Below are positions 1 through 8,580 of a stretch of DNA of 64,000 nucleotides, piece after piece. This DNA comes from Paenimyroides marinum. Lineage in GTDB: Bacteria; Bacteroidota; Bacteroidia; Flavobacteriales; Flavobacteriaceae. Location of the stretch: the NCBI RefSeq assembly GCF_900108395.1, contig NZ_FNXE01000001.1:62001-126000 (forward strand). Reading direction: 5' to 3'. A program made the position numbers and the translations under genes. The notes beneath the pieces are model-generated. The model had not been told where the DNA came from. It saw only the letters and a list, made by a program, of their open reading frames with translations, and made no database searches. Positions within the stretch are counted from its first letter, which is position 1; each line of letters begins with the position of its first letter.

Positions 1-93
1 TCAGACAAACAAAAAGAAGAAAAGGACCGATTAAAACGTTTAGAAAAAGAACGTCAGTTACAACTAAAGGCGAAACAAAATGGTAAAAACTAA
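1..93 (+). CDS. 3' end of a gene upstream of rodA, probably penicillin-binding protein 2 (partial)
   Basis: The first frame is open from base 1 and encodes 30 residues ending in a Lys/Glu/Gln-rich tail (…LKAKQNGKN) before a TAA. It overlaps the rodA start by 14 bases, so the two genes are translationally coupled. In Bacteroidota, as in many bacteria, the gene directly before rodA is mrdA (PBP2), the transpeptidase partner of the SEDS polymerase, and a charged low-complexity tail fits that protein. Identity rests on context only; no transpeptidase motif lies in the window. Confidence 0.5.
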   Translation, partial: SDKQKEEKDRLKRLEKERQLQLKAKQNGKN

Positions 94-1354
94 ACATTTA
101 GAAAACCAAAGTGTCATTGCAAACATAGACTGGTTAAGTATATTTTTATATACTGCACTGGTTTTTTTTGGTTGGATGAATATCTACTCTGCTTCGCTAC
201 CGCTTGAAGAAACTTCTATTTTTGATTTAAGTCAAATTTACGGAAAGCAAATTCTGTTTATTGGCATCACCCTTCCTGTAATTGTTATCATTCTTTCATT
301 AGATGCTAAAACATACGAAAAGTACTCCTTAATTTTTTATATCATCGGCATTCTGTTATTAATGGGATTATTTATTTTTGGAAAAACCATTAAGGGACAA
401 ACAAACTGGTATCAATTTGGGGGGATCAGTATGCAGCCTTCAGAATTTGCAAAAATTGGTACCGCTTTATTTCTTTCTAAATACATTACCGAAAGTCAGA
501 CAACCTTTCAAACATTAAAAGAACAAGTAATTGCCATGGGCATTATTTTTCTTCCTGTTGCATTTATCATGTTACAACCCGATGCAGGCTCTGCGATGAT
601 TTTTATGGTATTTTTCCTTGTTTTGTACAGAGAAGGCTTCCCCGCCTGGTATCTTTGGACCGGATTTTTCGCCATTCTTTTATTTATTTTAGCATTGGTC
701 ATAAAACCGGTAATTTTACTGGTCTTAATTTTATTAGGATGCATTATACACTTTATATACAATAAAAGCATTCACAGAAATCCGTTTATATATGCAATTT
801 TGGCAGTTGTGATGAGTGGTTTTGTGTTTTCAGTTGATTATGTTTTTGAAAATGTTCTGGAACCTCATCAAAAAGATCGTATCAATGTATTGATTGGTGA
901 AGATGTTGATATGAAAAAAGAAGGATACAACCTTAATCAATCAATGATAGCCATTGGTTCAGGCGGATGGACAGGTAAAGGATATTTAGAAGGTACACAA
1001 ACCAAAGGCGGCTTTGTACCCGAACAACACACCGATTATATTTTTACCACCGTTGGCGAAGAATGGGGTTTTGTAGGATCCCTTTCTGTAGTAGTTTGCT
1101 TTTTAAGTTTGATACTTAGAGTTACTTATTTAGCAGAAAAACAAAAAAACAACTTTAACCGGATTTACGGATACTGTGTAGCCGCCATTTTATTCATGCA
1201 CTTTTTTGTTAACATTTCCATGTTAATCGGTATTTTTCCAACTATTGGCGTGCCGTTACCTTTCTTTTCATACGGTGGATCCAGTTTAATTGCCTTTACC
1301 TTATTGTTATTTATCTTTCTAAAATTAGATGCAAATAAAGTGAACGAATGGTAA
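80..1354 (+). CDS. rodA: Rod shape-determining protein RodA, SEDS peptidoglycan glycosyltransferase
   Basis: A 424-residue polytopic inner-membrane protein of the SEDS (FtsW/RodA/SpoVE) family, which polymerises lipid II into glycan strands for cell elongation together with a class B PBP. Signature segments are visible: QPSEFAKIG around residue 119, and the loop GFVPEQHTDYIF near residues 311-322. Asp319 is the position expected for the catalytic Asp before the YIF motif. The C-terminal PLPFFSYGGSS segment is the family hallmark. The ATG at 80 overlaps the end of the upstream reading frame, supporting a PBP2-RodA pair. Length is normal for Bacteroidota RodA. Confidence 0.96.
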   Translation: MVKTKHLENQSVIANIDWLSIFLYTALVFFGWMNIYSASLPLEETSIFDLSQIYGKQILFIGITLPVIVIILSLDAKTYEKYSLIFYIIGILLLMGLFIFGKTIKGQTNWYQFGGISMQPSEFAKIGTALFLSKYITESQTTFQTLKEQVIAMGIIFLPVAFIMLQPDAGSAMIFMVFFLVLYREGFPAWYLWTGFFAILLFILALVIKPVILLVLILLGCIIHFIYNKSIHRNPFIYAILAVVMSGFVFSVDYVFENVLEPHQKDRINVLIGEDVDMKKEGYNLNQSMIAIGSGGWTGKGYLEGTQTKGGFVPEQHTDYIFTTVGEEWGFVGSLSVVVCFLSLILRVTYLAEKQKNNFNRIYGYCVAAILFMHFFVNISMLIGIFPTIGVPLPFFSYGGSSLIAFTLLLFIFLKLDANKVNEW

Positions 1355-1411
1355 TTGGCACACATTTTGAGAAAACAACATTAAATTTAGAAATTAAATA
1401 AATAGAGAATT

Positions 1412-2044
1412 ATGAAAAAAAGTATTTATCTACTAGCAATGGTTTTAGGGATCAGCATATCAGTATCGGCACAAGAAAGTTTAACTTCAGAAAAAACTAC
1501 AATAGACACAGAACCTTTAGAAACTCTGAAAAATAATACTGATAAGGTCACAAATAATCAAGAACAGTACATAGAAACATCATCTTCTGTTACTACTAAA
1601 TCGAACTACGAAGAAGATATTTTAAAAGCAGAAAAAGCCAAACAGAAGGCACAAGAAGAATTAGCAAAACAAGAAGCAAAAGCTGCAAAGGCTGCTAAGA
1701 AAAAAGCCGAAGCCGAGGCAAAAGCTGCTCAAAAAGCTCAGAAAAATTTTGAAAAAGAACAAAAAGCAAAGCTAAAAGCCGATAAAGTTGCCGCTAAAAA
1801 AATTCAGAATGTTACCAAAGCAAAAGACAAACTTAAAAAAGCTGAAAGTGATTTAAGCAAAGCCGAAATGAAGTTAGAGGAAGCAAAAAACAGTTTTGAA
1901 CTAAAAAAATTGAAAAACAAATTAGATGCTCAAAAAGAAATCAAAGAAAAATCTAAACTGGTAAAATTAGAAACTAAAGTTTCAGAATTAAAATTAAAGG
2001 TAAGCCAACAAGAATTAGAATTAAAAAAAGCAGAGATTAAGTAA
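1412..2044 (+). CDS. Exported Lys/Ala/Glu-rich coiled-coil protein of unknown function
   Basis: 210 residues. Residues 1-20 form a Sec signal peptide (MKKSIYLLAMVLGISISVSA, cut before QES). From about residue 68 the protein is almost entirely A, K, E, Q, L and D in heptad-like order, predicting a long alpha-helical coiled coil with very high positive charge and no recognisable domain or cysteine. It stands alone between rodA (58 bases upstream) and a bidirectional terminator shared with convergent typA. A periplasmic filament, spacer or envelope-binding role is possible, but nothing specific can be assigned. Low-complexity composition will give misleading matches to TolA-like proteins. Confidence 0.75.
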   Translation: MKKSIYLLAMVLGISISVSAQESLTSEKTTIDTEPLETLKNNTDKVTNNQEQYIETSSSVTTKSNYEEDILKAEKAKQKAQEELAKQEAKAAKAAKKKAEAEAKAAQKAQKNFEKEQKAKLKADKVAAKKIQNVTKAKDKLKKAESDLSKAEMKLEEAKNSFELKKLKNKLDAQKEIKEKSKLVKLETKVSELKLKVSQQELELKKAEIK

Positions 2045-2063
2045 TTTTTGTTTATGTTAGTCA

Positions 2064-2104
2064 AAAGCCGTCCCATTTATAAAAAATCAGGACGGCTTTC
2101 TTTT
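2064..2104. terminator. Bidirectional intrinsic terminator between the coiled-coil gene and typA
   Basis: Perfect inverted repeat: AAAGCCGTCC at 2064-2073 pairs with GGACGGCTTT at 2090-2099. A T-rich tract follows on the plus strand and a T-run precedes on the minus strand. It lies between the convergent stop codons and can serve both genes. Confidence 0.85.
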
Positions 2105-2122
2105 AGTAAAAATAGACAAAAC

Positions 2123-3922
2123 TTAATCTATCTTATAGCGTTTTCGGTCGTTTTCATTTAAGTAGATTTTACGTAAACGCAACGATTTTGGAGTTACTTC
2201 AACGTATTCATCTTTTTGGATGTATTCCAATGCCTCTTCTAATGAAAACTTGATTGCCGGAACAATTCGTGCTTTATCATCAGCTCCGGACGAACGTACG
2301 TTGGTTAGTTTTTTCGTTTTGGTAACGTTTACCGTCATATCGTCAGAACGAGAATTTTCTCCAATTACCTGACCTTCGTAAATATCTTCATTTGGATCAA
2401 CAAAGAATTTGCCGCGATCTTGTAATTTATCAATTGAATAAGGAATGGCCTTACCGTTTTCCATAGAAATTAACGAACCATTATTACGTCCGGAAATTTC
2501 ACCTTTGTATGGCTGATATTCTAAGAAACGGTGCGACATAATTGCTTCACCCGCTGTTGCTGTTAACAATTGGTTACGCAATCCGATGATTCCGCGAGAA
2601 GGAATATTGAAAACAATAATCATACGTTCGCCACGTGGTTCCATTGAAAGCATTTCTCCTTTTCGCAATGTTACGAATTCAACCGCACGACCAGATAAGT
2701 TTTCAGGAATATCGATTGTTAATTCTTCTATCGGCTCACATTTTACGCCATCAATTTCTTTGATGATTACTTGTGGCTGACCAATTTGTAATTCGTATCC
2801 TTCGCGTCGCATTGTTTCAATTAAAACGGATAAATGCAATACTCCACGACCAAATACCATGAATTTATCAGCTGAATCGGTTTCGTTAACACGTAATGCT
2901 AAATTCTTCTCTAATTCTTTGTTTAAACGTTCTTTAATATGACGAGAAGTAACGTATTTTCCTTCTTTTCCAAAGAAAGGCGAATCGTTAATGGTAAATA
3001 ACATACTCATTGTAGGCTCATCAATTTTAATGGTTTCTAATCCTTCAGGATTTTCGTAATCGGCAATACAGTCACCAATTTCAAAACCTTCAATTCCTAC
3101 AACGGCACAAATATCCCCGGCTTTCACCTCGGTCACTTTCATACGGCCTAAACCTTCAAAAGTGTATAATTCTTTAATTTTTGATTTTACAACGCCTCCT
3201 TCACGTTTTATCAAAGATATGTTCATTCCTTCACGTAAAACGCCACGGTGTAAACGACCAATTGCGATACGGCCTGTGAACGATGAATAATCTAACGATG
3301 TAATCAACATTTGTGGAGTTCCTTCTTTTTCTTCAGCGGCCGGTACGTGGTCAATAACCATTTCCAATAACGGTTCCATTGAATCGGTTGGCTGTTTCCA
3401 GTCAGTACTCATCCAGTTGTTTTTTGCTGACCCATAAACCGAAGGGAAATCTAACTGCCATTCTTCCGCACCCAATTCAAACATCAAGTCAAATACTTTT
3501 TCGTGAACTTCGTCTGGTGTACAGTTTTCTTTATCCACTTTGTTGATTACCACGCATGGTTTTAAGCCTAATTCAATGGCTTTTTGCAAAACGAAACGGG
3601 TTTGGGGCATTGGTCCTTCAAAAGCATCAACAATCAAAAGCACACCATCTGCCATATTTAAAACACGTTCTACTTCGCCACCAAAATCCGCGTGCCCCGG
3701 GGTATCAATAATATTGATTTTTGTTCCTTTGTATTGAACCGATACGTTTTTAGAAACAATGGTGATTCCGCGTTCTCTTTCAATATCATTGTTATCAAGG
3801 ATCAAATCACCAGTGTTTTCATTCTCTCTGAACAATTGACAGTGGTACATAATTTTGTCAACCATGGTCGTTTTTCCGTGGTCAACGTGTGCAATAATTG
3901 CGATGTTTCTAATCTGAGTCAT
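2123..3922 (-). CDS. typA: Translational GTPase TypA/BipA
   Basis: A 599-residue ribosome-associated GTPase of the EF-G superfamily, implicated in 50S assembly and stress or cold adaptation. Visible motifs are the P-loop AHVDHGKT (residues 11-18), [10 protein letters not shown] (G3) and NKVD (G4). The middle domains carry the TypA-typical block with [14 protein letters not shown], and the C-terminal domain includes [12 protein letters not shown]. Length matches the family. It appears monocistronic: rpsT lies about 100 bases upstream with its own terminator, and a shared terminator lies downstream. Confidence 0.97.
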   Translation of the reverse strand: MTQIRNIAIIAHVDHGKTTMVDKIMYHCQLFRENENTGDLILDNNDIERERGITIVSKNVSVQYKGTKINIIDTPGHADFGGEVERVLNMADGVLLIVDAFEGPMPQTRFVLQKAIELGLKPCVVINKVDKENCTPDEVHEKVFDLMFELGAEEWQLDFPSVYGSAKNNWMSTDWKQPTDSMEPLLEMVIDHVPAAEEKEGTPQMLITSLDYSSFTGRIAIGRLHRGVLREGMNISLIKREGGVVKSKIKELYTFEGLGRMKVTEVKAGDICAVVGIEGFEIGDCIADYENPEGLETIKIDEPTMSMLFTINDSPFFGKEGKYVTSRHIKERLNKELEKNLALRVNETDSADKFMVFGRGVLHLSVLIETMRREGYELQIGQPQVIIKEIDGVKCEPIEELTIDIPENLSGRAVEFVTLRKGEMLSMEPRGERMIIVFNIPSRGIIGLRNQLLTATAGEAIMSHRFLEYQPYKGEISGRNNGSLISMENGKAIPYSIDKLQDRGKFFVDPNEDIYEGQVIGENSRSDDMTVNVTKTKKLTNVRSSGADDKARIVPAIKFSLEEALEYIQKDEYVEVTPKSLRLRKIYLNENDRKRYKID

Positions 3923-3965
3923 AAAAATAGATTTCTTGTAATTTTGTGGTCAGTTGTTTAACCAC

Positions 3966-3990
3966 AAAAAGCTCTCGGGTAGGAGAGCTT
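3966..3990 (-). terminator. Intrinsic terminator of rpsT
   Basis: On the minus strand AAGCTCTC (3990-3983), a 6-base loop, then GAGAGCTT (3976-3969) and a T-run. It sits about 30 bases past the rpsT stop and upstream of typA. Confidence 0.75.
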
Positions 3991-4021
3991 GGGTGTTATT
4001 ATCTTTAATCTAAATACGTTA

Positions 4022-4273
4022 TTATAATGCGTTAACGTGCTTAGTTAATTTAGATTTTAAGTTAGCTGCTTTGTTAGCATGAATGATATTCTTTTTCGCT
4101 AATTTATCAATCATAGAAGTAACAACAACTAATTTTTCAGTAGCTTCTGCTTTGTTTTCAACTAAACGTAAAGCTTTGATTGCGTTACGAGTTGTTTTGT
4201 GTTGATATCTGTTTAACACTCTTTTCTTTTCGTTGCTTCTGATTCTTTTTAAAGCTGACTTGTGATTTGCCAT
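4022..4273 (-). CDS. rpsT: 30S ribosomal protein S20
   Basis: An 83-residue basic alpha-helical protein that binds 16S rRNA early in 30S assembly. The N-terminus MANHKSALKRIRSNEKKR and the later helix HANKAANLKSKL are characteristic of S20. The length is normal. It is a single-gene unit with its own hairpin terminator downstream and the tRNA-Glu pair upstream on the same strand. Confidence 0.97.
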   Translation of the reverse strand: MANHKSALKRIRSNEKKRVLNRYQHKTTRNAIKALRLVENKAEATEKLVVVTSMIDKLAKKNIIHANKAANLKSKLTKHVNAL

Positions 4274-4429
4274 TTTTTAATCTTTTTTAATTGTAATAAT
4301 TATTTTAAAAACTTTTAGTTAAAAAAGAAAAACCTCCCACAATTGAATTTCAATCACTTTGGTTTTAACTAATAAAATAATAATTGAGACACTAACTATT
4401 ATTTTACAAAACTTATTTACAACTAACAG

Positions 4430-4501
4430 TAGCCCGTAAGGGAATCGAACCCTTCTTACCAGGATGAAAACCTGGCGTCCTAACCGATAGACGAACGGGC
4501 C
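4430..4501 (-). tRNA. tRNA-Glu (anticodon UUC), copy 2 of a tandem pair
   Basis: Read on the minus strand this folds as a 72-nt cloverleaf. The acceptor GGCCCGT pairs with ACGGGCT (one G-U at the first pair), the anticodon loop TTTTCAT carries UUC, the T arm contains GGTTCGATTCC and the discriminator base is A. CCA is not encoded. It shares the anticodon arm with the copy at 4533-4604, but differs in the D loop (ATCGG versus AGGGG) and in the T and acceptor stems. Confidence 0.95.
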
Positions 4502-4532
4502 ATCAATTTTTAAGGATTGATAAAAACCTTGG

Positions 4533-4604
4533 TAGTCCGTAGGGGAATCGAACCCCTGTTACCAGGATGAAAACCTGGCGTCCTAACCCCTAGACGAACG
4601 GACC
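4533..4604 (-). tRNA. tRNA-Glu (anticodon UUC), copy 1 of a tandem pair
   Basis: 72-nt cloverleaf on the minus strand: acceptor GGTCCGT with ACGGACT, anticodon loop TTTTCAT (UUC), T arm GGGGTTCGATTCCCC, discriminator A. It is the promoter-proximal member of the pair; 31 bases separate it from the second copy. A good Bacteroidota promoter lies just upstream. Confidence 0.96.
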
Positions 4605-4847
4605 ATTATTTGTATTTGCGGTTGCAAAATTAGTATTTATTTTAAAACCTACAAATTATTTTTGCTTTTTCTGTGTAAAAAAAAGAACGTTATTGCTTTT
4701 TCTTAGCGAGTGCAAATATCTGTATATTTTTTGAATTGGCAAATGAAAATTTCAAAACTAACAACATTTCTTCTTTCAATATTCTTTTTAGTATTTAAAC
4801 TACGGGACTATTTCAATTTTTAAAAGCGGTATGGTGTTTATTTTGGT
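4605..4847. other. Intergenic stretch without a gene
   Basis: Beyond the tRNA promoter I find no open frame with coding character, hairpin terminator or repeat in this AT-rich stretch. Confidence 0.6.
4625..4655 (-). promoter_or_regulatory. Promoter of the tRNA-Glu pair (Bacteroidota sigma-A type)
   Basis: On the minus strand TTTG (4655-4652), a 19-base spacer, then TAATTTTG (4632-4625), matching the Bacteroidota consensus TTTG / TAnnTTTG. The predicted start lies a few bases downstream, about 15-20 bases before the first tRNA. Confidence 0.75.
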
Positions 4848-5417
4848 CTATTTACTTCTAATAATTAGTTCGTCAATCAATTCATTTTCAAATTCTAAAA
4901 TGGCTTTTCTTCTATCATTTATAAAAGCGATGGATTGAATCTTTGGAAATCCTTTAAAATAATAGTCAAGATAATAAAAATACATTCCATCATTATATGG
5001 TTCTATTTCTTTAGTATTAAAAATCAAATTCATTCTTTCTATAAGGTTTTCCGATTCTGTTAACCGTTCAATTTCAGTTAAATATTTTTTAGATTCTTCA
5101 ATGTATGTTTTTCCTTTTTTGGAATAATCATCGCCTTCAAAAAATATTTCGAAACCATTTATTTCAATTTCTTTTTCAACAGTTTGTAAATAATCAAAAT
5201 ATTCTTTCGATATACTGTCACACTTTTGTATTTTCTTACTATTCAGCAAATCAAATTGATTACTAATTTTATCATTTAGATTCTTTTGTAAACTATTGAT
5301 TAACAGATTATTTTCTTTTAACTTCAATTGATAAGTTTCTTCATATTGTTCCTCAATATTCATTTTTGAAGTGCAGCACACCAATAAAAAAGGTAAAAGA
5401 CAAAAAAAATATTTCAT
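4848..5417 (-). CDS. Putative lipoprotein of unknown function
   Basis: 189 residues. The N-terminus MKYFFCLLPFLLVCCTSK carries a lipoprotein signal with a lipobox ending in LLVCC, so it is probably anchored in the envelope. The rest is Lys/Glu-rich, mostly helical, without cysteines except one near residue 65, and no family is recognised. It sits alone between the tRNA-Glu pair and the murA terminator; no operon partner is apparent. Confidence 0.65.
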   Translation of the reverse strand: MKYFFCLLPFLLVCCTSKMNIEEQYEETYQLKLKENNLLINSLQKNLNDKISNQFDLLNSKKIQKCDSISKEYFDYLQTVEKEIEINGFEIFFEGDDYSKKGKTYIEESKKYLTEIERLTESENLIERMNLIFNTKEIEPYNDGMYFYYLDYYFKGFPKIQSIAFINDRRKAILEFENELIDELIIRSK

Positions 5418-5452
5418 TGTTTTATTTAGGATTTATTTTTCAATAGTTAAAA

Positions 5453-5480
5453 CAAAAGAGCCTTTAAAAAGGCTCTTTTG
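5453..5480 (-). terminator. Intrinsic terminator of the DUF493-DUF4290-murA operon
   Basis: CAAAAGAGCC (5453-5462) pairs perfectly with GGCTCTTTTG (5471-5480) around an 8-base loop. On the minus strand it directly follows the murA stop codon and ends in a T-rich tract. Confidence 0.85.
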
Positions 5481-5489
5481 TTTAATATA

Positions 5490-6803
5490 TTAATCTAAAC
5501 GCTCAATTTTTGCTCCTAAAGCTCTTAAACGTTCATCGATGTTTTCGTATCCGCGGTCAATTTGATCAATGTTCTGAATGATACTTGTTCCTTTTGCAGA
5601 TAGCGCCGCAATTAATAAGGAAATTCCGGCACGAATATCCGGAGATGACATTTTGGTCGCTTTTAGCTGCGATTTGAAATCGTGACCGATGATGATGGCT
5701 CTGTGTGGATCGCACAAAATAATCTTAGCACCCATATCAATGAGTTTATCCACGAAAAACAAGCGGGATTCAAACATTTTCTGATGAATCAATACTTCGC
5801 CTCTTGCCTGAGCAGCTACCACCAGAATCACACTCAGCAAATCGGGGGTTAATCCTGGCCAGGGAGCGTCGGAAATGGTTAAGATCGATCCGTCTATATC
5901 GCCTTTAATTTCGTATCCGTTGGTATGAGCCGGAATGTAAATATCGTCGTTAACCTTTTCTATGGTAATTCCCAATTTTCTAAAAGCTGAAGGAATAACG
6001 CCTAAATTTTCCCAACTAACATCTTTAATAGTTATTTCGCTACGGGTCATTGCTGCCAAACCAATCCACGAGCCAATTTCAATCATATCGGGTAAAATGC
6101 GGTGTTCGCATCCTGATAATTCATCGACACCTTCAATGGTTAATAAATTTGAACCAACACCTGTTATTTTTGCTCCCATATTGTTCAGCATTTTGCACAA
6201 TTGCTGTAAATAAGGTTCACATGCCGCATTATAAATTGTTGTTACGCCTTTTGCCAAAACAGCTGCCATTACAATATTTGCCGTACCTGTTACCGACGCT
6301 TCGTCAAGCAGCATATAGGCTCCGGTTAGTCCGTCAGGTGCTTCTACGCCGTAAAAATACTCTTCGCGGTTGTATCTGAAAGTAGCCCCTAAGTTGATAA
6401 ATCCTTCAAAATGGGTATCTAACCGGCGGCGTCCTATTTTATCGCCTCCGGGTTTAGGAATGTATCCTTTTCCAAAACGTGCCAAAAGCGGCCCCACAAT
6501 CATAATAGATCCGCGCAACGCCTTACCTTCTTCTCTAAATTTATCTGATTCTAAATAGTCTAAATTAACATTATTTGCCTGAAAACTATAGCTGTTACGG
6601 TTTATTTTTTCAATAACAACACCTAAGTTTTTTAATAAATCAATTAATTTATTAACATCGATAATATCAGGAATGTTAGAGATGGTAATTTTTTCATCGG
6701 TTAGTAACACAGCACATAAGATCTGTAACGCTTCGTTCTTCGCTCCTTGTGGTTGTACAACCCCGTTTAGCGGGTGTCCGCCTTCAATTTTAAAAGTTCC
6801 CAT
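5490..6803 (-). CDS. murA: UDP-N-acetylglucosamine 1-carboxyvinyltransferase MurA (Asp in place of the catalytic Cys)
   Basis: A 437-residue EPSP-synthase-fold enzyme of the cytoplasm. It transfers enolpyruvate from PEP to UDP-GlcNAc, the first committed step of peptidoglycan synthesis. The substrate Lys/Asn pair is in GAKNEALQ (residues 20-27). The flexible loop reads KPGGDKIGRRR, so residue 121 is Asp (GAT; plus-strand complement at 6441-6443) where E. coli has Cys115, the residue alkylated by fosfomycin. Asp at this site occurs naturally in mycobacteria and chlamydiae and confers fosfomycin insensitivity. The start ATG overlaps the DUF4290 stop by one base, so the genes are coupled. Confidence 0.96.
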   Translation of the reverse strand: MGTFKIEGGHPLNGVVQPQGAKNEALQILCAVLLTDEKITISNIPDIIDVNKLIDLLKNLGVVIEKINRNSYSFQANNVNLDYLESDKFREEGKALRGSIMIVGPLLARFGKGYIPKPGGDKIGRRRLDTHFEGFINLGATFRYNREEYFYGVEAPDGLTGAYMLLDEASVTGTANIVMAAVLAKGVTTIYNAACEPYLQQLCKMLNNMGAKITGVGSNLLTIEGVDELSGCEHRILPDMIEIGSWIGLAAMTRSEITIKDVSWENLGVIPSAFRKLGITIEKVNDDIYIPAHTNGYEIKGDIDGSILTISDAPWPGLTPDLLSVILVVAAQARGEVLIHQKMFESRLFFVDKLIDMGAKIILCDPHRAIIIGHDFKSQLKATKMSSPDIRAGISLLIAALSAKGTSIIQNIDQIDRGYENIDERLRALGAKIERLD

Positions 6804-7606
6804 TAATTTGTGTTTCTGTTCGTATTTTTAGATGAATTATTGTTTGGGGTTGATTTTTTTACAAATCGGTTTCCGTTGTTATTGTTTTGTTTGTTGTTCG
6901 GGTTGTTACGTTGCTGGTTGTTGCCGGAATTGTTTCGGTTTTGAAACTGGGTGTTATTGCGATTATTGGTTCCGGCCGAAGCATTCCGATTTTGAAACTG
7001 GGTGTTTCTGCTGTTTGGCTTCATTAAATTTACCGCATTATTGTTATCATCTAAACCGTTTGTTAAATCAATGACGCCTTTTGATAATTCTTTTAAATGC
7101 TGAAAAATCACTGCATCATTAACCGATTCATTGTTCCAGTTCACGTAACTTTTTTTCATGTGGTTGGCAATAACCATAATTAAAGCTTCTTTGCGTTCGC
7201 CATCTTCCCAGGTAATTGCCTCGTTAATCATATCAACAATGTTAGAACCATAATAACGGTATTTTTGATTATTTTTAGGATAATCTATCAAAATAGGCTC
7301 GTTAAAATTGGTTAAGGCTTTAGGTTTTTCATACGGAGAATCAACATCTAATTCAAAACGCGACATTTTAAACAATTGATCCCATAATTTATGTTGAAAA
7401 TCTAAAACATCACGTAAATGCGGATTAATCGTTCCCATAATATCAATTACGGCACGGGCAGCTTTGTTACGCTCGTTACGGTCTTCAATTAAAATAACCT
7501 GATCGATTAATTTTTGCAAATGGCGACCATATTCAGGCAACACCAAATCTCTGCGATCGGTATTGTACTCTAAACTTTTTATTGCTTCTGTTGGATTAAA
7601 TTTCAT
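6803..7606 (-). CDS. DUF4290 family protein with Asn/Gln-rich tail
   Basis: 267 residues. Residues 1 to about 190 form the conserved DUF4290 domain known from Bacteroidota (…YNTDRRDLVLPEYGRH… near the start, …YPKNNQKYRYYGSNIV… in the middle). From about residue 196 the chain becomes Asn/Gln/Arg/Ser low complexity, including a short repeat of NTQFQNRN. Its function is unknown. It lies between a DUF493 gene (5-base gap) and murA (1-base overlap), an arrangement I recall as common in Flavobacteriaceae. A cytoplasmic role linked to cell-wall synthesis is a guess from the neighbourhood. Confidence 0.85.
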   Translation of the reverse strand: MKFNPTEAIKSLEYNTDRRDLVLPEYGRHLQKLIDQVILIEDRNERNKAARAVIDIMGTINPHLRDVLDFQHKLWDQLFKMSRFELDVDSPYEKPKALTNFNEPILIDYPKNNQKYRYYGSNIVDMINEAITWEDGERKEALIMVIANHMKKSYVNWNNESVNDAVIFQHLKELSKGVIDLTNGLDDNNNAVNLMKPNSRNTQFQNRNASAGTNNRNNTQFQNRNNSGNNQQRNNPNNKQNNNNGNRFVKKSTPNNNSSKNTNRNTN

Positions 7607-7611
7607 ATAAA

Positions 7612-7899
7612 TTACAGGGAAATGATTCCTTCGATAGTTGAAACTTCTTTGTATTTCTCAATGATGGCATCGGCATTAGGCATCACCACGTTTATTGATA
7701 CACTTGAATAGTTTCCGTTTTTTGATTTATTTTTTGTTATAACAGCTCCCATATTGTTAAAAGCCTTTTCTATCCGGGCAATTTTAGCCTCATCGGCAGG
7801 TACAATAAACTTATATAAATATTCGGCTGGCCACTTTTCTGTTGTGTTTTCTAATTCGCTTTTAAGGCGTGTATAGAATTCTTCTGTATTCTCTTTCAT
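7612..7899 (-). CDS. DUF493 (YbeD-like) family protein
   Basis: A 95-residue small alpha/beta protein of the DUF493/YbeD family, which adopts an ACT-like ferredoxin fold and probably has a regulatory role. The pattern LENTTEKWPAEYLYKFIVP followed by FNNMGAVITKNKSKNGNYSSVSINV is typical. It is the first gene of the operon with DUF4290 and murA. No ligand can be inferred. Confidence 0.85.
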   Translation of the reverse strand: MKENTEEFYTRLKSELENTTEKWPAEYLYKFIVPADEAKIARIEKAFNNMGAVITKNKSKNGNYSSVSINVVMPNADAIIEKYKEVSTIEGIISL

Positions 7900-7986
7900 A
7901 AAATAAAAATTAGTACAAATATACGTTACATTAAGATAAAAATACTAATTATGGTTGTTAAATGAAAGTAACTTAATTTTTATGTG

Positions 7987-7994
7987 TAATTTTG
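7987..7994 (+). promoter_or_regulatory. Predicted -7 element of the ATPase/recQ unit
   Basis: TAATTTTG matches the Bacteroidota -7 consensus TAnnTTTG. A TTG inside this element (7992) would open a longer reading frame. Overlap with the promoter argues that translation starts instead at GTG 8013, 18 bases further on. No convincing -33 element is seen. Confidence 0.5.
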
Positions 7995-8012
7995 CATTTT
8001 GATTTTTTTAAG

Positions 8013-8546
8013 GTGAATAAAAAGATAATTTTACTTATTGGTGGACCGGGTTCAGGAAAAACTACAATCATAAATGAACTGATAACAAAAGGATATACGT
8101 GTTATCCCGAAATTTCGCGCCAGGTTACTTTAGAAGCACAAAAAACCGGAATTGATCAGTTGTTTTTAAAAGAACCTTTATTGTTTAGCGAATTACTTTT
8201 AAAAGGACGCATTCAGCAATTCAACAATGCACTAAAAGAACCAGCAGATTGTGTTTTTATAGACCGTGGTATTCCCGATGTTTTAGCTTATATGCACTAT
8301 ATAGGTGATGCTTACCCCGCTTTTTTTGATGAAGCCTGTAAAACAAACCGCTATTCTAAAATTTTTATTTTACCGCCCTGGGAAAAAATCTATGTAAGCG
8401 ACAATGAACGTTACGAGAATTTTGAACAGGCAAAACTTATTCATAACCACTTAGTAGAAACATACGAAAAATATGGTTATGAACTAATTGAAGTCCCAAA
8501 ATCGGATTTGGAAACAAGAGTAAATTTTATATTGAAAAATTTATAA
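8013..8546 (+). CDS. AAA_28-type P-loop NTPase (NadR/Ttd14-like)
   Basis: About 177 residues starting at GTG 8013 (VNKKIILLIGGPGSGKTT). The open frame extends to a TTG at 7992, but that codon lies in a promoter-like element and no ATG precedes the P-loop. The Walker A motif GGPGSGKTT is at the very N-terminus, followed by CYPEISRQV and FIDRGIPDVLAY, which match small predicted kinase-like ATPases of the AAA_28 family. The substrate is unknown. The recQ start lies 34 bases downstream, so the two are probably co-transcribed. Confidence 0.8.
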   Translation: MNKKIILLIGGPGSGKTTIINELITKGYTCYPEISRQVTLEAQKTGIDQLFLKEPLLFSELLLKGRIQQFNNALKEPADCVFIDRGIPDVLAYMHYIGDAYPAFFDEACKTNRYSKIFILPPWEKIYVSDNERYENFEQAKLIHNHLVETYEKYGYELIEVPKSDLETRVNFILKNL

Positions 8547-8580
8547 TTTTTCTTTATTTTTAAAGAAAAAACACATTGTT

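Noticed and set aside
1412-2044. TolA or similar envelope protein
   Set aside because: The resemblance is only low-complexity Ala/Lys/Glu composition; no TolA domain or partner gene is present.
4605-4847. Riboswitch or small RNA between the tRNA pair and the lipoprotein gene
   Set aside because: No stem-loop pattern of a known riboswitch or consistent pairing could be seen beyond the tRNA promoter.
6050-6379. Open frames antisense to murA and DUF4290, and similar antisense frames elsewhere
   Set aside because: They mirror codons of strongly recognised genes on the opposite strand and have no coding features, signal peptides or family motifs.
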